Notes: generated from the letters alone by a model not told the origin. A DNA stretch of 64,000 nucleotides from Sphingobacterium tabacisoli (GCF_017908035.1 NZ_JAEQMU010000004.1:492313-556312); one strand, 5' to 3'; positions 1 through 9,614 are shown, numbered from the stretch's first letter. Made by a program: numbers and translations.

Positions 1-851
1 TTCTCATTGGCCGACCCAATCAGTTCCAAATTACGGATAGTAAAACGGTCCAACCACATATAGCGGTCTTCCTCTATCCGTGCAATATGAGAAATGTGCT
101 GTAGATTACGGTGCTCCGTCTCGTTCAGATAATGTAATGCTACGCCTGCGGCAATAATCGCTGTAGGCATACGGTCGATACCGAAGCCTTTTAAAGATTG
201 AACCTCAAAATGCTTTAAGAGATTTCCTTCGGCAAAATCTCCAGTATAAGGCCACTCATCCAGTGAATAGGTATAATATTGAGTTCCAAAATTTGTAGCA
301 AACTCTTTAGACTGTTTACGTGGCATAATAACCTCTGTAGGTTTAAAACCTTGAAGCAATTTATCAATATAACCAGCACTACCTTGCGCTACAAGAAACT
401 CTCCCGTAGAAATATCTAAAAAAGAAATCCCTACCGAATTTTTATCAAAAAAAACAGAAGCTAAATAATTGTTCGACTTTTGCTGTAGGATATTATCACT
501 ATATGATACCCCTGGGGTCACCAACTCAGTCACTCCTCTTTTGACAATAGTCTTCGTCATCTTAGGATCTTCCAATTGGTCACATATCGCTACACGCTGA
601 CCCGCTCGTACCAATTTTGGCAGATAAGTCTCCAGTGAATGATGAGGAAACCCTGCAAGTGCAGTTTCGGACTCAGACCCATTTCCTCTTTTGGTCAAGA
701 CAATACCCAGGATTCCCGCTGCTTTAATCGCGTCCTCACCAAAAGTTTCATAAAAATCACCAACACGGAATAATAATAATGCACCAGGGTACTTCGCTTT
801 GATCGTGTTGTACTGCTGCATTAGGGGAGTTTCTTTCTTTACCTTTGCCAA
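1..851 (-). CDS. mutS: DNA mismatch repair protein MutS (N-terminal part, runs off window)
   Basis: This is the amino-terminal 283 residues or so of MutS, the ATPase that recognises mismatches and small loops and starts mismatch repair. The reading frame is open to base 1, so the connector, core, ATPase and dimerisation parts lie outside. The N-terminal mismatch-binding domain is clear, with the GDFYETFG segment that carries the Phe-x-Glu mismatch-reading motif (FYE), followed by the start of the connector domain. I chose the TTG at 849-851 because it gives the family-typical start MAKVKKETPLMQQYN; no ATG lies in frame upstream before the family homology begins, and the next ATG would remove ten conserved residues. 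It is transcribed leftward, about 90 bp downstream of the asparaginase gene, and may share its transcript. Confidence 0.93.
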   Translation of the reverse strand, partial: MAKVKKETPLMQQYNTIKAKYPGALLLFRVGDFYETFGEDAIKAAGILGIVLTKRGNGSESETALAGFPHHSLETYLPKLVRAGQRVAICDQLEDPKMTKTIVKRGVTELVTPGVSYSDNILQQKSNNYLASVFFDKNSVGISFLDISTGEFLVAQGSAGYIDKLLQGFKPTEVIMPRKQSKEFATNFGTQYYTYSLDEWPYTGDFAEGNLLKHFEVQSLKGFGIDRMPTAIIAAGVALHYLNETEHRNLQHISHIARIEEDRYMWLDRFTIRNLELIGSANE

Positions 852-941
852 TGGAAATCTGTTTTTTGTTGAGGTGTAAAAATAAGAGAATTGTGGGGAT
901 TTGACAAACCGAATATCCTTCTATTAAAGCATTACGGCCTA

Positions 942-1970
942 TTACTTATAAATCTCCACCTTAACCTCGCCAGATTCAGTAATATATCCCCTATACATAC
1001 CTGCTGTATTGAACGGCAAGGCTACATTCCCATCTTTATCCAGAACAATCATTCCTCCATCACCTCCCACTTCACCAATTTTGCGAATCACTTCTTTTGA
1101 CGCTTCTAAAGCAGATAGTGCTTTGTACTCCATCAATGCAGCGACATCATAGGCGGCGACATTGCGTATAAAATATTCTCCCCAGCCTGTACAGGAAATT
1201 CCGACTTGTTTATTCGCATAGGTACCGGCACCAATAACCGGAGAGTCTCCAACACGACCAAATTTCTTATTTGTCATTCCTCCGGTTGATGTACCAGCTG
1301 CGATATCCCCTTTGCCATCCAGGGCAACACAGCCCACCGTCCCGAATTTCTCATCCTTCCATTCAGGTTTTGTACCCGATTGCTTGTCATTATGATCTAA
1401 CTCGACCGCCTTACTATCTTCTTTTAATATACGCTGTAAAGCATCCCAGCGTTCTTCTGTGTAAAAATAGGATGGCTCCACCTGTGTTATGCCCTGTTCT
1501 CGGGCAAATCGTTCGGCTCCATGCCCCATCATCATCACATGAGGTGAACGCTCCATCACAGCTATAGCCGCAGTTATCGGGTTCTTTATTGTGGTCACTC
1601 CTGCTACAGCACCGGCAGTTCCATCTTTTCCTTTCATGATAGAAGCATCCAGCTCATTTGTCCCTTCATGTGTAAAAACAGCTCCTTTTCCGGCATTAAA
1701 TAAAGGCGAATCCTCCATAACATGGATAGCAGCTTCTACAGCCTTCTCGCTACTTCCACCAGTTTTAAGAATATCATAGCCAGCCAGCAATGAAGCACGG
1801 AGCGCATCCGTATAGGCCTTCTCTTTCTGAGGCGTCATTTTGGACTTCAAGATTGTTCCTGCCCCACCATGTATCACAAGGACTACCTTATCTTTAGGGA
1901 CCGCCTGTTGTCCCATAGCAACTGAACTCATAAATATCAAAAATAAAAAAAGTGTGTTTTTTGCGATCAT
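942..1970 (-). CDS. Exported isoaspartyl peptidase / L-asparaginase (Ntn-hydrolase)
   Basis: A 342-residue plant-type (class III) asparaginase that also removes isoaspartyl residues from peptides. The family is made as an inactive precursor that cuts itself before a threonine, which becomes the N-terminal nucleophile. Here that residue should be Thr211 in the KFGTVGCVALD segment, followed by the conserved GTSTGG and GRVGDSPVIGAG substrate loops. The N-terminus has a hydrophobic signal peptide ending near MGQQA (residue 20), so the mature enzyme is probably periplasmic. The HGGAGT motif at 34-39 is typical of the alpha subunit. It lies between mutS and the divergent mtgA. A second member of the same superfamily is present at 40628-41617, but that one looks like a glycosylasparaginase. 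Confidence 0.9.
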   Translation of the reverse strand: MIAKNTLFLFLIFMSSVAMGQQAVPKDKVVLVIHGGAGTILKSKMTPQKEKAYTDALRASLLAGYDILKTGGSSEKAVEAAIHVMEDSPLFNAGKGAVFTHEGTNELDASIMKGKDGTAGAVAGVTTIKNPITAAIAVMERSPHVMMMGHGAERFAREQGITQVEPSYFYTEERWDALQRILKEDSKAVELDHNDKQSGTKPEWKDEKFGTVGCVALDGKGDIAAGTSTGGMTNKKFGRVGDSPVIGAGTYANKQVGISCTGWGEYFIRNVAAYDVAALMEYKALSALEASKEVIRKIGEVGGDGGMIVLDKDGNVALPFNTAGMYRGYITESGEVKVEIYK

Positions 1971-2069
1971 AATACAGATAATAATCCTGTAAATTAGTAA
2001 TTTTTGTATAATGTATCTACTTATGACTTAAAAAAGCAATTGAGACTACATACTTTGTTGGTTTTTTTT

Positions 2070-2077
2070 TAGGTTTG
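2070..2077 (+). promoter_or_regulatory. Candidate -7 element of the mtgA promoter
   Basis: The sequence TAGGTTTG fits the Bacteroidota -7 consensus TAnnTTTG exactly and sits about 20 bp before the mtgA ATG. No clear TTTG lies at the expected distance upstream, so only half of the promoter is supported. Confidence 0.35.
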
Positions 2078-2098
2078 CATCGAATTTGTGATTAGGTC

Positions 2099-2827
2099 AT
2101 GGCAATAAAACGTGGTAACTATAAAAAGAAAAAAGTGTCTCCCACTTCTTGGAAGAAACAGCTAAAAAGTTGGTCTATCCGAATAGTAGTGGGATTTTTC
2201 GCGTTAAGTATCTTTTGGGTACTTTGTCTAAAGTTCATCAACCCGCCCGTCACCTACCTCATGATAAAAAGGGGATTCCAATGGCAGTCAGAAGGCAAGG
2301 GCTTTAAGATAGAAAAAGAATGGTTGCCTTATGATGACCTTTCAAACAATCTGAAGAGGGCAGCCCTGGCCGGTGAAGATGCCCACTTTATGAGCCATAA
2401 TGGTTTTGATACAGACGCGATCAAACAGGCATTGGAGAAGAACCAATCCGGAAAACCACTTCGAGGTGGTAGCACCATCAGCCAGCAGGTTGCAAAAAAT
2501 GTTTTTCTTTGGCCAGGACGTTCTTGGCTCAGAAAAGGTCTAGAAACATATTTCACATTTCTAATCGAAATCATCTGGAGTAAGAAACGTATCCTTGAGG
2601 TGTACCTCAACGTAATCGAAATGGGGCAAGGCGTCTACGGAGCGGAGGCAGCTTCACACTACTATTTTAACAAATCAGCAAAAAGTCTAACGAAGAAAGA
2701 GGCAGCTTTAATTATCGCTATCTTACCCAATCCAAGACAGTGGGATGCCCGCCGTCCGTCCAACTATGTCAACTCAAGGGCCAATAATATAGTCCGCTAC
2801 CTTAATCATTACGACATTCCCGAGTAA
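2099..2827 (+). CDS. mtgA: Monofunctional biosynthetic peptidoglycan transglycosylase
   Basis: A 242-residue GT51 glycosyltransferase that polymerises lipid II into glycan strands at the inner membrane. A basic cytoplasmic tail is followed by one membrane segment at about residues 28-46, then the catalytic domain facing the periplasm. The signature AGEDAHF contains the proposed catalytic Glu93, and the second motif RGGSTISQQVAKN is at about 122-134. There is no penicillin-binding transpeptidase domain, which separates it from the class A PBP at 19253-21499 in the same window. Length fits the MtgA family. The gene is convergent with the lactonase gene, with only five bases between the stop codons. 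Confidence 0.93.
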   Translation: MAIKRGNYKKKKVSPTSWKKQLKSWSIRIVVGFFALSIFWVLCLKFINPPVTYLMIKRGFQWQSEGKGFKIEKEWLPYDDLSNNLKRAALAGEDAHFMSHNGFDTDAIKQALEKNQSGKPLRGGSTISQQVAKNVFLWPGRSWLRKGLETYFTFLIEIIWSKKRILEVYLNVIEMGQGVYGAEAASHYYFNKSAKSLTKKEAALIIAILPNPRQWDARRPSNYVNSRANNIVRYLNHYDIPE

Positions 2828-2832
2828 AATAA

Positions 2833-3933
2833 TCAAAAAATCAGGCAGACTGGCTTGCTAACAGGTATAGTCGCAGATTCGTCTATATGTAAAGCTCCTG
2901 TCCGTTTGTTTCTTTTAAAAACAGTAATCTGATTGGAGATCTGATTGGTTACGAAAGCCCAACGTCCATCTGCAGAGATGTTTAGGTTTCTAGGGGAATT
3001 ACCTCCCGTAGAAACGATACTTTTTACCCGAAGCGTTTTATCTTTCATCACCTCATAGCATGCAATTACATTTGCATCACCCCGATTCGTTGCATAAACA
3101 AATTTTCCATCAGGCGACATCTTTATATCTGCGGCGCCATGTTCTCCCTTAAAACCTTTATTATATATAGGAAGCACCTGAGCATTGACCCACTGGTTAT
3201 TTTTCTGTTGGAATACCGCTAGTTCTCCTGTCAATTCGAGCACGCTGTATATACATTTTGCATCATCCGAAATGACAACATGCCTTGGACCAGAACCCTT
3301 TGGAGCCGATATACTATCGATTCTATGAAAGCTGTATCTCGCTCCCTTCTGCTGTATCTCGTATATATAGATTAAATCGGCTCCTAAATCGGACACAAAT
3401 AATCGAGAGCCATCCGCAGAGAAAAAAGCAGAATGAATATGTGAACTCGACTGCCTATCTTTATTAATGCTACTGCCTTCAAACTGGATAAAGTCTTCTT
3501 CCTGATTTAAGCTTCCATCATCTTTTAAAGAAAATAAAACTAACGAGCCACTACTATAATTGGAAACGACCAGCACAGGCTTAGTCGGACTGAGGGACAC
3601 ATGACAAGGGTGCGCTCCCTTGGTAGGTAAAGTCCCCATGATCGCTCTACTTTCCAAATCGATTGCCGTCACACTACCTTCGTTATTCTCATTGACAGCA
3701 TACAGCATCTGCCCTTTTCTAGCTAAAAAAGAAGGGTTGTCCATCGGTATAGTTCCTAAAAAAGTAGAAGCACCTGTAGTGGCTTCAAAATCATAAAGCT
3801 GTGCTCCTTCACTTCCTCCTGCTGAAGTATATGTTCCTACATACAGCTTAGCCGTTTGTGCCTGAATATTCAAAAATAAACTTGGGACCGACAGCCCTAA
3901 AAAAACAGCAAACACTTTACTTAAATCAATCAT
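2833..3933 (-). CDS. Exported lactonase-family seven-bladed beta-propeller (YbhE/Pgl-like)
   Basis: A 366-residue protein with an N-terminal signal peptide followed by repeated propeller blades, recognisable from recurring patterns such as HPCHVSLSPTK, GPRHVVISDD and SPRNLNISADGRWAFVTNQ. This is the lactonase family that includes the YbhE 6-phosphogluconolactonase. The signal peptide argues against a cytosolic pentose-phosphate role; secreted members in Bacteroidota are often uncharacterised and may act on sugar lactones or simply bind ligands. The gene stands alone on the minus strand, diverges from surA across a 318-bp gap, and its stop is five bases from that of mtgA. Substrate cannot be assigned from the sequence. 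Confidence 0.82.
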   Translation of the reverse strand: MIDLSKVFAVFLGLSVPSLFLNIQAQTAKLYVGTYTSAGGSEGAQLYDFEATTGASTFLGTIPMDNPSFLARKGQMLYAVNENNEGSVTAIDLESRAIMGTLPTKGAHPCHVSLSPTKPVLVVSNYSSGSLVLFSLKDDGSLNQEEDFIQFEGSSINKDRQSSSHIHSAFFSADGSRLFVSDLGADLIYIYEIQQKGARYSFHRIDSISAPKGSGPRHVVISDDAKCIYSVLELTGELAVFQQKNNQWVNAQVLPIYNKGFKGEHGAADIKMSPDGKFVYATNRGDANVIACYEVMKDKTLRVKSIVSTGGNSPRNLNISADGRWAFVTNQISNQITVFKRNKRTGALHIDESATIPVSKPVCLIF

Positions 3934-4251
3934 ATTATACCTGCGTTAAATTTCGTTAAAAACGATATTAGCCTTTGTCAAAAAGCTATATTCGTAACAA
4001 AATATAGAATAAAAAAGACATTAATAAATCAAACAAGATAATCTTACCGCGCCTTCTCTAATTATTTCAAGTCCAGGTTCGAGGAGATGATCTTATTCTG
4101 ATGAAAAATACGACTTTTACAAATTATTCTGATATTTTTGTATACAAATATTGAATAACGCTTATTATGAAAGAATCATGATTTATACAGTCCCATTGAG
4201 GAATGAATAAATCAGATCACTTCATCACAAATTAAAAACAAATCAGAAAAG
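3934..4251. other. 318-bp divergent intergenic region between the lactonase gene and surA
   Basis: I see no gene here. The region is AT-rich and must hold the promoters of both flanking genes. TATTTTTG at 4133-4140 matches the Bacteroidota -7 element TAnnTTTG on the plus strand and would give surA a leader of about 105 nt, but I find no convincing TTTG at the right distance upstream. No strong inverted repeat is visible. Confidence 0.4.
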
Positions 4252-5622
4252 ATGAAAAAAATCTTAGGGATATTTCTTATTCTATCCATATACTTTTCAC
4301 CAACTTTTGGACAAGAAAAGCTGATAGACCGTGTCATATCAACTGTTGGTACAGGCCATATCTTACAGTCGGACCTGGAGTTGGAGTACACACAATATCT
4401 AGCGCAAGGAAACGCCCCTAATGACAAGATAAAATGTTATATCCTCCAGCAGTTGTTGACGCAGAAGCTTTTAGCACAACAAGCAGTAATTGACTCTGTG
4501 GAGGTATCTGAGAGCGAAATCGATGATCAATTGAACTTCCGTATCCGTTCTATGATCCAAAAAGCTGGAGGGAAAGAACGATTGGAAGAATTCTTAAACC
4601 GGTCAATATTACAACACAAAGAGGAAATGCGTCCTGCTGTTGCCGAACAATTAAAAGGAAACAAAATGCAAGGACAATTAGTGTCTAAAGTAGATGTCAC
4701 TCCCCAGGAAGTAAAAAAATATTTCCAAAGCTTAAATGCAGATAGCTTACCTTATTTCAATACAGAAATCGAATATGCACAATTGGTTATCAACCCGGTA
4801 TTAACCAAAGAAGAAAAAGAGCAGTTCCGCGCAAAAGCAGAGGGATATCGTAAGCAGGTATTGGATGGTTCAGATTTCGGAACTATTGCACGTCTATATT
4901 CCGAAGATGGTTCTGCCCCTTATGGTGGTGAACTGGGCTTCAGTACAAGGGATGCATGGGTAAAAGAATTCTCAGCACAGGCCTTTAAATTGAAAGCTGG
5001 AGAAATGTCTCCTGTATTTGAAACACAATTTGGTTTTCACTTCCTCCAGGTTCTTGAAAGACGCGGAGAAGAAGTAAATGTACGCCATATCCTAATCAAA
5101 AGTAGACCGACAAACGCAGCGCTGTCACGTACCAAAGCGAAAATAGATAGTATCTACGACCTTATTGTAGATACAAAACGTATGAATTTCAATACTGCAG
5201 CATCCTTATACTCGGATGACAAAGAAACGAAATACAATGGTGGTGTAGTGACCAATATGGAAGACCGTTCCACATTAATCCCGGTCGATCAACTGGATGA
5301 TGTATCGGTATTCAATGCCATAGACCCTTTAAAAGAAGGTGAAGTATCTAAAGCTGTACTCTATACAGACAAAAGAACAGGGGAATCTTCCTATCGCATT
5401 TATTACTTAAAGTCCAGGATTGCTCCTCATAAAGCAAACCTAGATCAAGACTTTGCTAAAATTAAGGAAGCCGCTCGTCAGGACAAAGTAAACCGCACAC
5501 TGAGTGAATGGTTTGAATCTAGAAGAGAGACAACTTATATCGATATAAATCCTGAGTTCTTATCCTGTGATGAATTAAAAGTCTGGGCAAAGACAGCAGA
5601 TAAAACTGCTAAAGGCAATTAA
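4252..5622 (+). CDS. surA: Periplasmic chaperone / peptidyl-prolyl isomerase, SurA type
   Basis: A 456-residue exported parvulin-family protein that helps outer-membrane proteins fold while crossing the periplasm. A signal peptide ends near residue 20 (FGQEK). The SurA N-terminal chaperone helices follow (VISTVGTGHILQSDLE at about 28-43), then two parvulin domains at about 172-270 and 274-380, the first with the GELGF and QFGFHFLQV segments and the second starting VRHILI. This order, chaperone region plus two PPIase domains plus a C-terminal helix, is the SurA arrangement. A 16-bp terminator hairpin begins two bases after the stop. Other exported parvulins such as PpiD differ in having a membrane anchor, which I do not see. 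Confidence 0.88.
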   Translation: MKKILGIFLILSIYFSPTFGQEKLIDRVISTVGTGHILQSDLELEYTQYLAQGNAPNDKIKCYILQQLLTQKLLAQQAVIDSVEVSESEIDDQLNFRIRSMIQKAGGKERLEEFLNRSILQHKEEMRPAVAEQLKGNKMQGQLVSKVDVTPQEVKKYFQSLNADSLPYFNTEIEYAQLVINPVLTKEEKEQFRAKAEGYRKQVLDGSDFGTIARLYSEDGSAPYGGELGFSTRDAWVKEFSAQAFKLKAGEMSPVFETQFGFHFLQVLERRGEEVNVRHILIKSRPTNAALSRTKAKIDSIYDLIVDTKRMNFNTAASLYSDDKETKYNGGVVTNMEDRSTLIPVDQLDDVSVFNAIDPLKEGEVSKAVLYTDKRTGESSYRIYYLKSRIAPHKANLDQDFAKIKEAARQDKVNRTLSEWFESRRETTYIDINPEFLSCDELKVWAKTADKTAKGN

Positions 5623-5623
5623 T

Positions 5624-5658
5624 AAAAAAGGCGAAAAGTAAAACTTTTCGCCTTTTTT
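5624..5658. terminator. Bidirectional intrinsic terminator between surA and the NTF2-like gene
   Basis: Arms 5624-5639 and 5643-5658 are perfectly complementary over 16 bp with a 3-nt loop; the ends are A6 and T6, so it works as a terminator on both strands for the two convergent genes. Confidence 0.88.
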
Positions 5659-5674
5659 ATGCTTTAATCTATTA

Positions 5675-6544
5675 CTAGCGCTCAAATAGCATTTCTAAAA
5701 TCACGCGCCATTGATAGTCGTCTTTTAGCTGCCATATTCTAATATAGTTAAACTTTACCTCTTTATCTTTTGAAGATACCGTTGCATTACCTAAGGAATA
5801 GGCAAACTCACCACTATATGCACGCCCTACATCAGTAGGTTCGGTTTCAATGGTAATACGCTGTTTTTTAAGGAATGACAATACATTTTTCTTACCCGAT
5901 ATTTCCTCTTGCCATGGGTAATAGAAGCGCGCATCATCAGCTAGAAACTCTGAATAGGCTGTCTCATTATTCGCTTTCAGTACCGTTGAAAACAACTGAT
6001 CAGTAGACATTACCACATCCTCCCGTTGCTGTAATCTGACTTTGGAACGATGTTTTAGATACCAGGAATCATCAGGCTCGTGATACCAAATCTCCTGAGG
6101 TTGATTCTTTCCAAAGTTTTCCACTTCGGCCCTTAGTTCGACTTTCCAATCTCCTTTCTTACCCCGCTTCCATACAGTCAAATACTGCCCATTTCTCTTT
6201 ACCGCTCCTACCTTCTGAAACTCCATCTTACCAGACGTCACTCCCCAGTCAAGGCTTTTGGACACCAACGCAAAATTAGGATCCCAGCTCAAGACATCCG
6301 GAATATTCGGTCTGTTATTCAGATAATTGAAAGCATTCACTGCCGAAGGCACATAAAAAGTAGACTCTTTATCGATAATCGACGAAAACGCGGCGTGTGG
6401 AGACTGAGCTTTGGAAAGCATAGCCGCATTTCTATCTGCAGTGATCAAGCCTCCCACTTTGTCCGGCAACTGGGCAAACAGTACCTGAGCCGGAAATGCA
6501 ATACAAACAAGAGATATACCGGTTAAAAAACTATTATATTTCAT
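5675..6544 (-). CDS. Exported protein with two NTF2-like (DUF4440/SnoaL-like) domains
   Basis: A 289-residue protein with a signal peptide ending near FAQLP (residue 25). The rest looks like two copies of a cone-shaped NTF2-like fold: residues about 29-150 and about 180-289. The second ends in the family-typical pattern FAYSLGNATV...YIRIWQLKDDYQWRVILEML, and the first has the parallel KRNGQYLTVWKRGKKGDWKVE. Domains of this kind bind small hydrophobic ligands or act as scaffolds; no catalytic residue set is obvious, so no reaction is proposed. It is the last gene of the leftward der-cysS run, 44 bp after cysS, and ends at the shared terminator with surA. Confidence 0.7.
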   Translation of the reverse strand: MKYNSFLTGISLVCIAFPAQVLFAQLPDKVGGLITADRNAAMLSKAQSPHAAFSSIIDKESTFYVPSAVNAFNYLNNRPNIPDVLSWDPNFALVSKSLDWGVTSGKMEFQKVGAVKRNGQYLTVWKRGKKGDWKVELRAEVENFGKNQPQEIWYHEPDDSWYLKHRSKVRLQQREDVVMSTDQLFSTVLKANNETAYSEFLADDARFYYPWQEEISGKKNVLSFLKKQRITIETEPTDVGRAYSGEFAYSLGNATVSSKDKEVKFNYIRIWQLKDDYQWRVILEMLFER

Positions 6545-6588
6545 AAATACATGACCTATTTTTAGCTGTCATTTTTGAACCTACAATA

Positions 6589-8061
6589 TCAAATCTTATT
6601 CCAAAGTGTTCCATCTTTGCTATCTTTCAGTTGAATCCCAATTGCAGATAGCTCTTGTCTTATTCTATCAGAAGTTGCAAAATCTTTGTTTTGCTTGGCT
6701 TCATTACGCATCGCTATCACCAAATCCATCAATCCCTCCATATCCTGATTATTACCAGCCAACTGATCATCTTTCAAGCCCATGATATCAAAGACAAACT
6801 CTTGCATCAATTGCTTTATTTGCTCCAGTGTAGCAACATTAACCTGCTGTTTACCATCGTAAATAGAATTAATAAGGCGAACCATTTCAAAAAGCTCAGC
6901 AATCAATATAGGACTATTAAAGTCATCGTCCATTGCCGCATGACATTTCGTAAGCACCTCATTCAGGTCAACATCAATCTTTGTTTTACCAGAAGGGGTA
7001 ATTTTATCCAACAAAGCGATCGCTGTCATCAAGCGCTTATATCCCTTCTCTGCAGCGTCCAGCGCTTCATTAGAAAAGTCTAATGTACTTCTATAGTGTG
7101 CCTGTAACATGAAGAACCGTACAGCCATAGGAGAATATCCTTTTTCAAGCAAAGGATGGTCGCCTGTAAATAATTCGCCAGGTAAGAATCCATTACCTGC
7201 GGATTTTGACATACGTGCTCCATTCACGGTCAACATATTGGTATGCATCCAATACTTCGCTGGCTGTACATGATTACAGGCTTCTGATTGCGCAATCTCG
7301 TTCGTGTGATGCGTAGCAGCCAGATCCATTCCACCACCGTGGATATCAAACTGGTCTCCAAGATATTTACGGCTCATCGCTGAACATTCAATATGCCACC
7401 CTGGGAAACCAACGCTCCAAGGAGCAGGCCATTGCATAATATGCTCAGGCTTCGCCTTTATCCATAACGCAAAATCCAACCGTCCCTTCTTCTCATCCTG
7501 ACCACCCAATTCGCGGGTGTTATTCAGCAGATCCTCCAAGTTGCGATTGGTTAAAATGGTATAATTATGTTCTTTTACGTATTTATCGACATCAAAGTAC
7601 ACCGTTCCATTCACCTCATATGCATAACCATTTGCGATAATCTGTTGGACCATCTCGATCTGCTCCGAAATATGACCGGTAGCTGTCGGCTCAATGCTAG
7701 GAGGCAGTGTATTGAACATCCGCAAGACATCGTGAAAGCCTAAGGTGTACTTTTGTACAATCTCCATAGGCTCTAACTGCATCAACTTTGCCTTTTTTGC
7801 AAATTTATCATCCCCCTCATCATTATCTCCTTCCAGGTGACCTGCATCTGTAATATTACGTACATACCGGACTTTATACCCTAAATGTAAGAGGTAACGA
7901 AAAATCAAATCGAAGGAAACAAAAGTCCTACAATTGCCCAAATGTACATCACTGTATACGGTCGGCCCGCACACATACATACCAACAAGATTAGAATGAA
8001 TTGGTTCAAACTTTTCCTTTTTTCGCGTAAGGGTATTGTATACGACTAGATTGTGTTGCAT
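6589..8061 (-). CDS. cysS: Cysteinyl-tRNA synthetase
   Basis: A 490-residue class I aminoacyl-tRNA synthetase that charges tRNA-Cys. The HIGH signature appears as HLGN at 40-43, preceded by the zinc ligand Cys31 in YVCGPTVY; the further zinc-site elements GWHIECSAMS and GGGMDLAATHHTNE are at about 221-254; the KMSKS signature appears as RMSKS at 283-287. Length and motif spacing match CysRS. The gene follows der by 26 bp on the same strand, and the NTF2-like gene follows it by 44 bp, so the three probably share a transcript. Confidence 0.96.
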   Translation of the reverse strand: MQHNLVVYNTLTRKKEKFEPIHSNLVGMYVCGPTVYSDVHLGNCRTFVSFDLIFRYLLHLGYKVRYVRNITDAGHLEGDNDEGDDKFAKKAKLMQLEPMEIVQKYTLGFHDVLRMFNTLPPSIEPTATGHISEQIEMVQQIIANGYAYEVNGTVYFDVDKYVKEHNYTILTNRNLEDLLNNTRELGGQDEKKGRLDFALWIKAKPEHIMQWPAPWSVGFPGWHIECSAMSRKYLGDQFDIHGGGMDLAATHHTNEIAQSEACNHVQPAKYWMHTNMLTVNGARMSKSAGNGFLPGELFTGDHPLLEKGYSPMAVRFFMLQAHYRSTLDFSNEALDAAEKGYKRLMTAIALLDKITPSGKTKIDVDLNEVLTKCHAAMDDDFNSPILIAELFEMVRLINSIYDGKQQVNVATLEQIKQLMQEFVFDIMGLKDDQLAGNNQDMEGLMDLVIAMRNEAKQNKDFATSDRIRQELSAIGIQLKDSKDGTLWNKI

Positions 8062-8087
8062 ATTGAACAGATAATAAATTGATTAAA

Positions 8088-9392
8088 CTATTTTTGTCTA
8101 AAATACACTTGGATTGGAACACCATTAAAATCAAAATGCTCCCGTAATTTATTTTCTACGAAGCGTCTATAAGGCTCCTTGATATACTGTGGCAAATTAC
8201 AGAAAAATGCAAACATAGGGCTTCGTCCTGGAAGCTGTGTTGCATATTTGATTTTGATATATTTACCTTTTATGGATGGTGGCGGATAGTTTTCTATTAT
8301 CTCCAACATCACATCATTTAACTTAGATGTAGGTATTTTTTTCGTCTTATTCTCGAAGATTTGCATGGCCTTTTCTACCACTCTGAAGATACGCTGTTTT
8401 TCCGTCACTGAAGTAAAGAGGATAGGCACATCGGTAAAGGGTGCTATTTTCTCTTTAATTCGAGCCTCAAATTCCTTCATCGTTTTGTTGTCCTTTTCAA
8501 TAGTATCCCATTTATTGACAACGATAAGGATACCTTTTTTATTTTTCTCAGCTAAATGGAAGATATTGATATCCTGTCCTTCGATCCCATCATTGGCATC
8601 TAACATCAATACCACTACATCTGAATCCTCTAAAGCCTTTATGGTACGCATAACCGAGTAAAACTCGATGTCCTCGTTCACCTTACTTTTCCGTCGCAAC
8701 CCAGCTGTATCTATCAATAAGAACTCATGTCCAAATTGGTTGTAATGGATCCGAATAGAATCACGTGTAGTTCCTGCTACGTCCGTTACGATATTACGAT
8801 CTACTCCTAATAAAGCATTAGTCATAGAGGATTTTCCGACATTCGGACGGCCCACAATCGCTACTTTTGGCAAAGGAGTTTCATCCTCTTCTTCCTCATC
8901 TGGAAAGTTAGAAACTACTGCATCTAAGAGCTCACCCGTGCCAGAGCCTGTAGCCGAAGACACATTATAGATTTCGCCCAAACCAAACGCATAGAACTCT
9001 GCAGAATCATGATGTAGCTTTGCGTGATCGACTTTATTTGCGACAACATATACCGGTTTAGATGTACGGCGCAGTAAATCTGCAATTTCATCATCCAAAT
9101 CCGTAATTCCGGTAGTTACATCCACCATGAATATAATAACCGAGGCTTCTTCGATAGCGATATGAACCTGATCCCGGATAGCCTCTTCGAATACGTCATC
9201 TGACCCATGTACAAAACCACCGGTATCAATTACCGTAAATTTCTTACCGATCCAATCTGCGACTTCATAATGACGGTCACGCGTCACGCCACTAAAGTCA
9301 TCTACAATCGCTTTTCTACTCTCTGTCAAGCGATTAAATAAGGTCGATTTTCCCACATTGGGACGACCTACAATTGCAACAATGTTTGCCAT
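8088..9392 (-). CDS. der: Ribosome assembly GTPase Der (EngA), double G domain
   Basis: A 434-residue GTPase needed for assembly of the large ribosomal subunit. It shows the hallmark tandem G domains: P-loops GRPNVGKS at 9-16 and 181-188, each with its own DTGG or DTAG switch II motif, and NKVD (119-122) and NKWD base-specificity motifs. A KH-like domain forms the last 100 residues or so (PGRSPMFAFFCN near the end is characteristic). It is the first gene of the run with cysS. A second related GTPase, Era, is at 16364-17242 with a single G domain. On the minus strand TAACTTTG (9471-9464) matches a -7 element. Confidence 0.96.
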   Translation of the reverse strand: MANIVAIVGRPNVGKSTLFNRLTESRKAIVDDFSGVTRDRHYEVADWIGKKFTVIDTGGFVHGSDDVFEEAIRDQVHIAIEEASVIIFMVDVTTGITDLDDEIADLLRRTSKPVYVVANKVDHAKLHHDSAEFYAFGLGEIYNVSSATGSGTGELLDAVVSNFPDEEEEDETPLPKVAIVGRPNVGKSSMTNALLGVDRNIVTDVAGTTRDSIRIHYNQFGHEFLLIDTAGLRRKSKVNEDIEFYSVMRTIKALEDSDVVVLMLDANDGIEGQDINIFHLAEKNKKGILIVVNKWDTIEKDNKTMKEFEARIKEKIAPFTDVPILFTSVTEKQRIFRVVEKAMQIFENKTKKIPTSKLNDVMLEIIENYPPPSIKGKYIKIKYATQLPGRSPMFAFFCNLPQYIKEPYRRFVENKLREHFDFNGVPIQVYFRQK

Positions 9393-9587
9393 ATCTTTAA
9401 AATTTTATCTCGCGCGTTACCCTCACGGCAACTAATCTTTTATTACTCAATAAATAGAACGGACAAAGTTACGCAAAAACAGTGGCATTATGTTTTGTTG
9501 CCGGCAACTTCCTAGATAATATTTTAATCTCACGAAAAGATCAGCCCCTATTCTTTCTTATACCAATAGGACAAAGAATCAAAAAGA

Positions 9588-9614
9588 AAGCCTCACATAA
9601 AATATGTGAGGCTT
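9588..9614 (-). terminator. Intrinsic terminator after susD
   Basis: Perfect 12-bp arms at 9588-9599 and 9603-9614 with a 3-nt loop. Read on the minus strand it is followed by a T-rich stretch (CTTTCTTTTT), and it lies 26 bp beyond the susD stop. Confidence 0.82.

Noticed and set aside
2833..3933. Naming the lactonase gene pgl (6-phosphogluconolactonase)
   Set aside because: The product has a signal peptide and no neighbouring pentose-phosphate genes, so a cytosolic role is unlikely.
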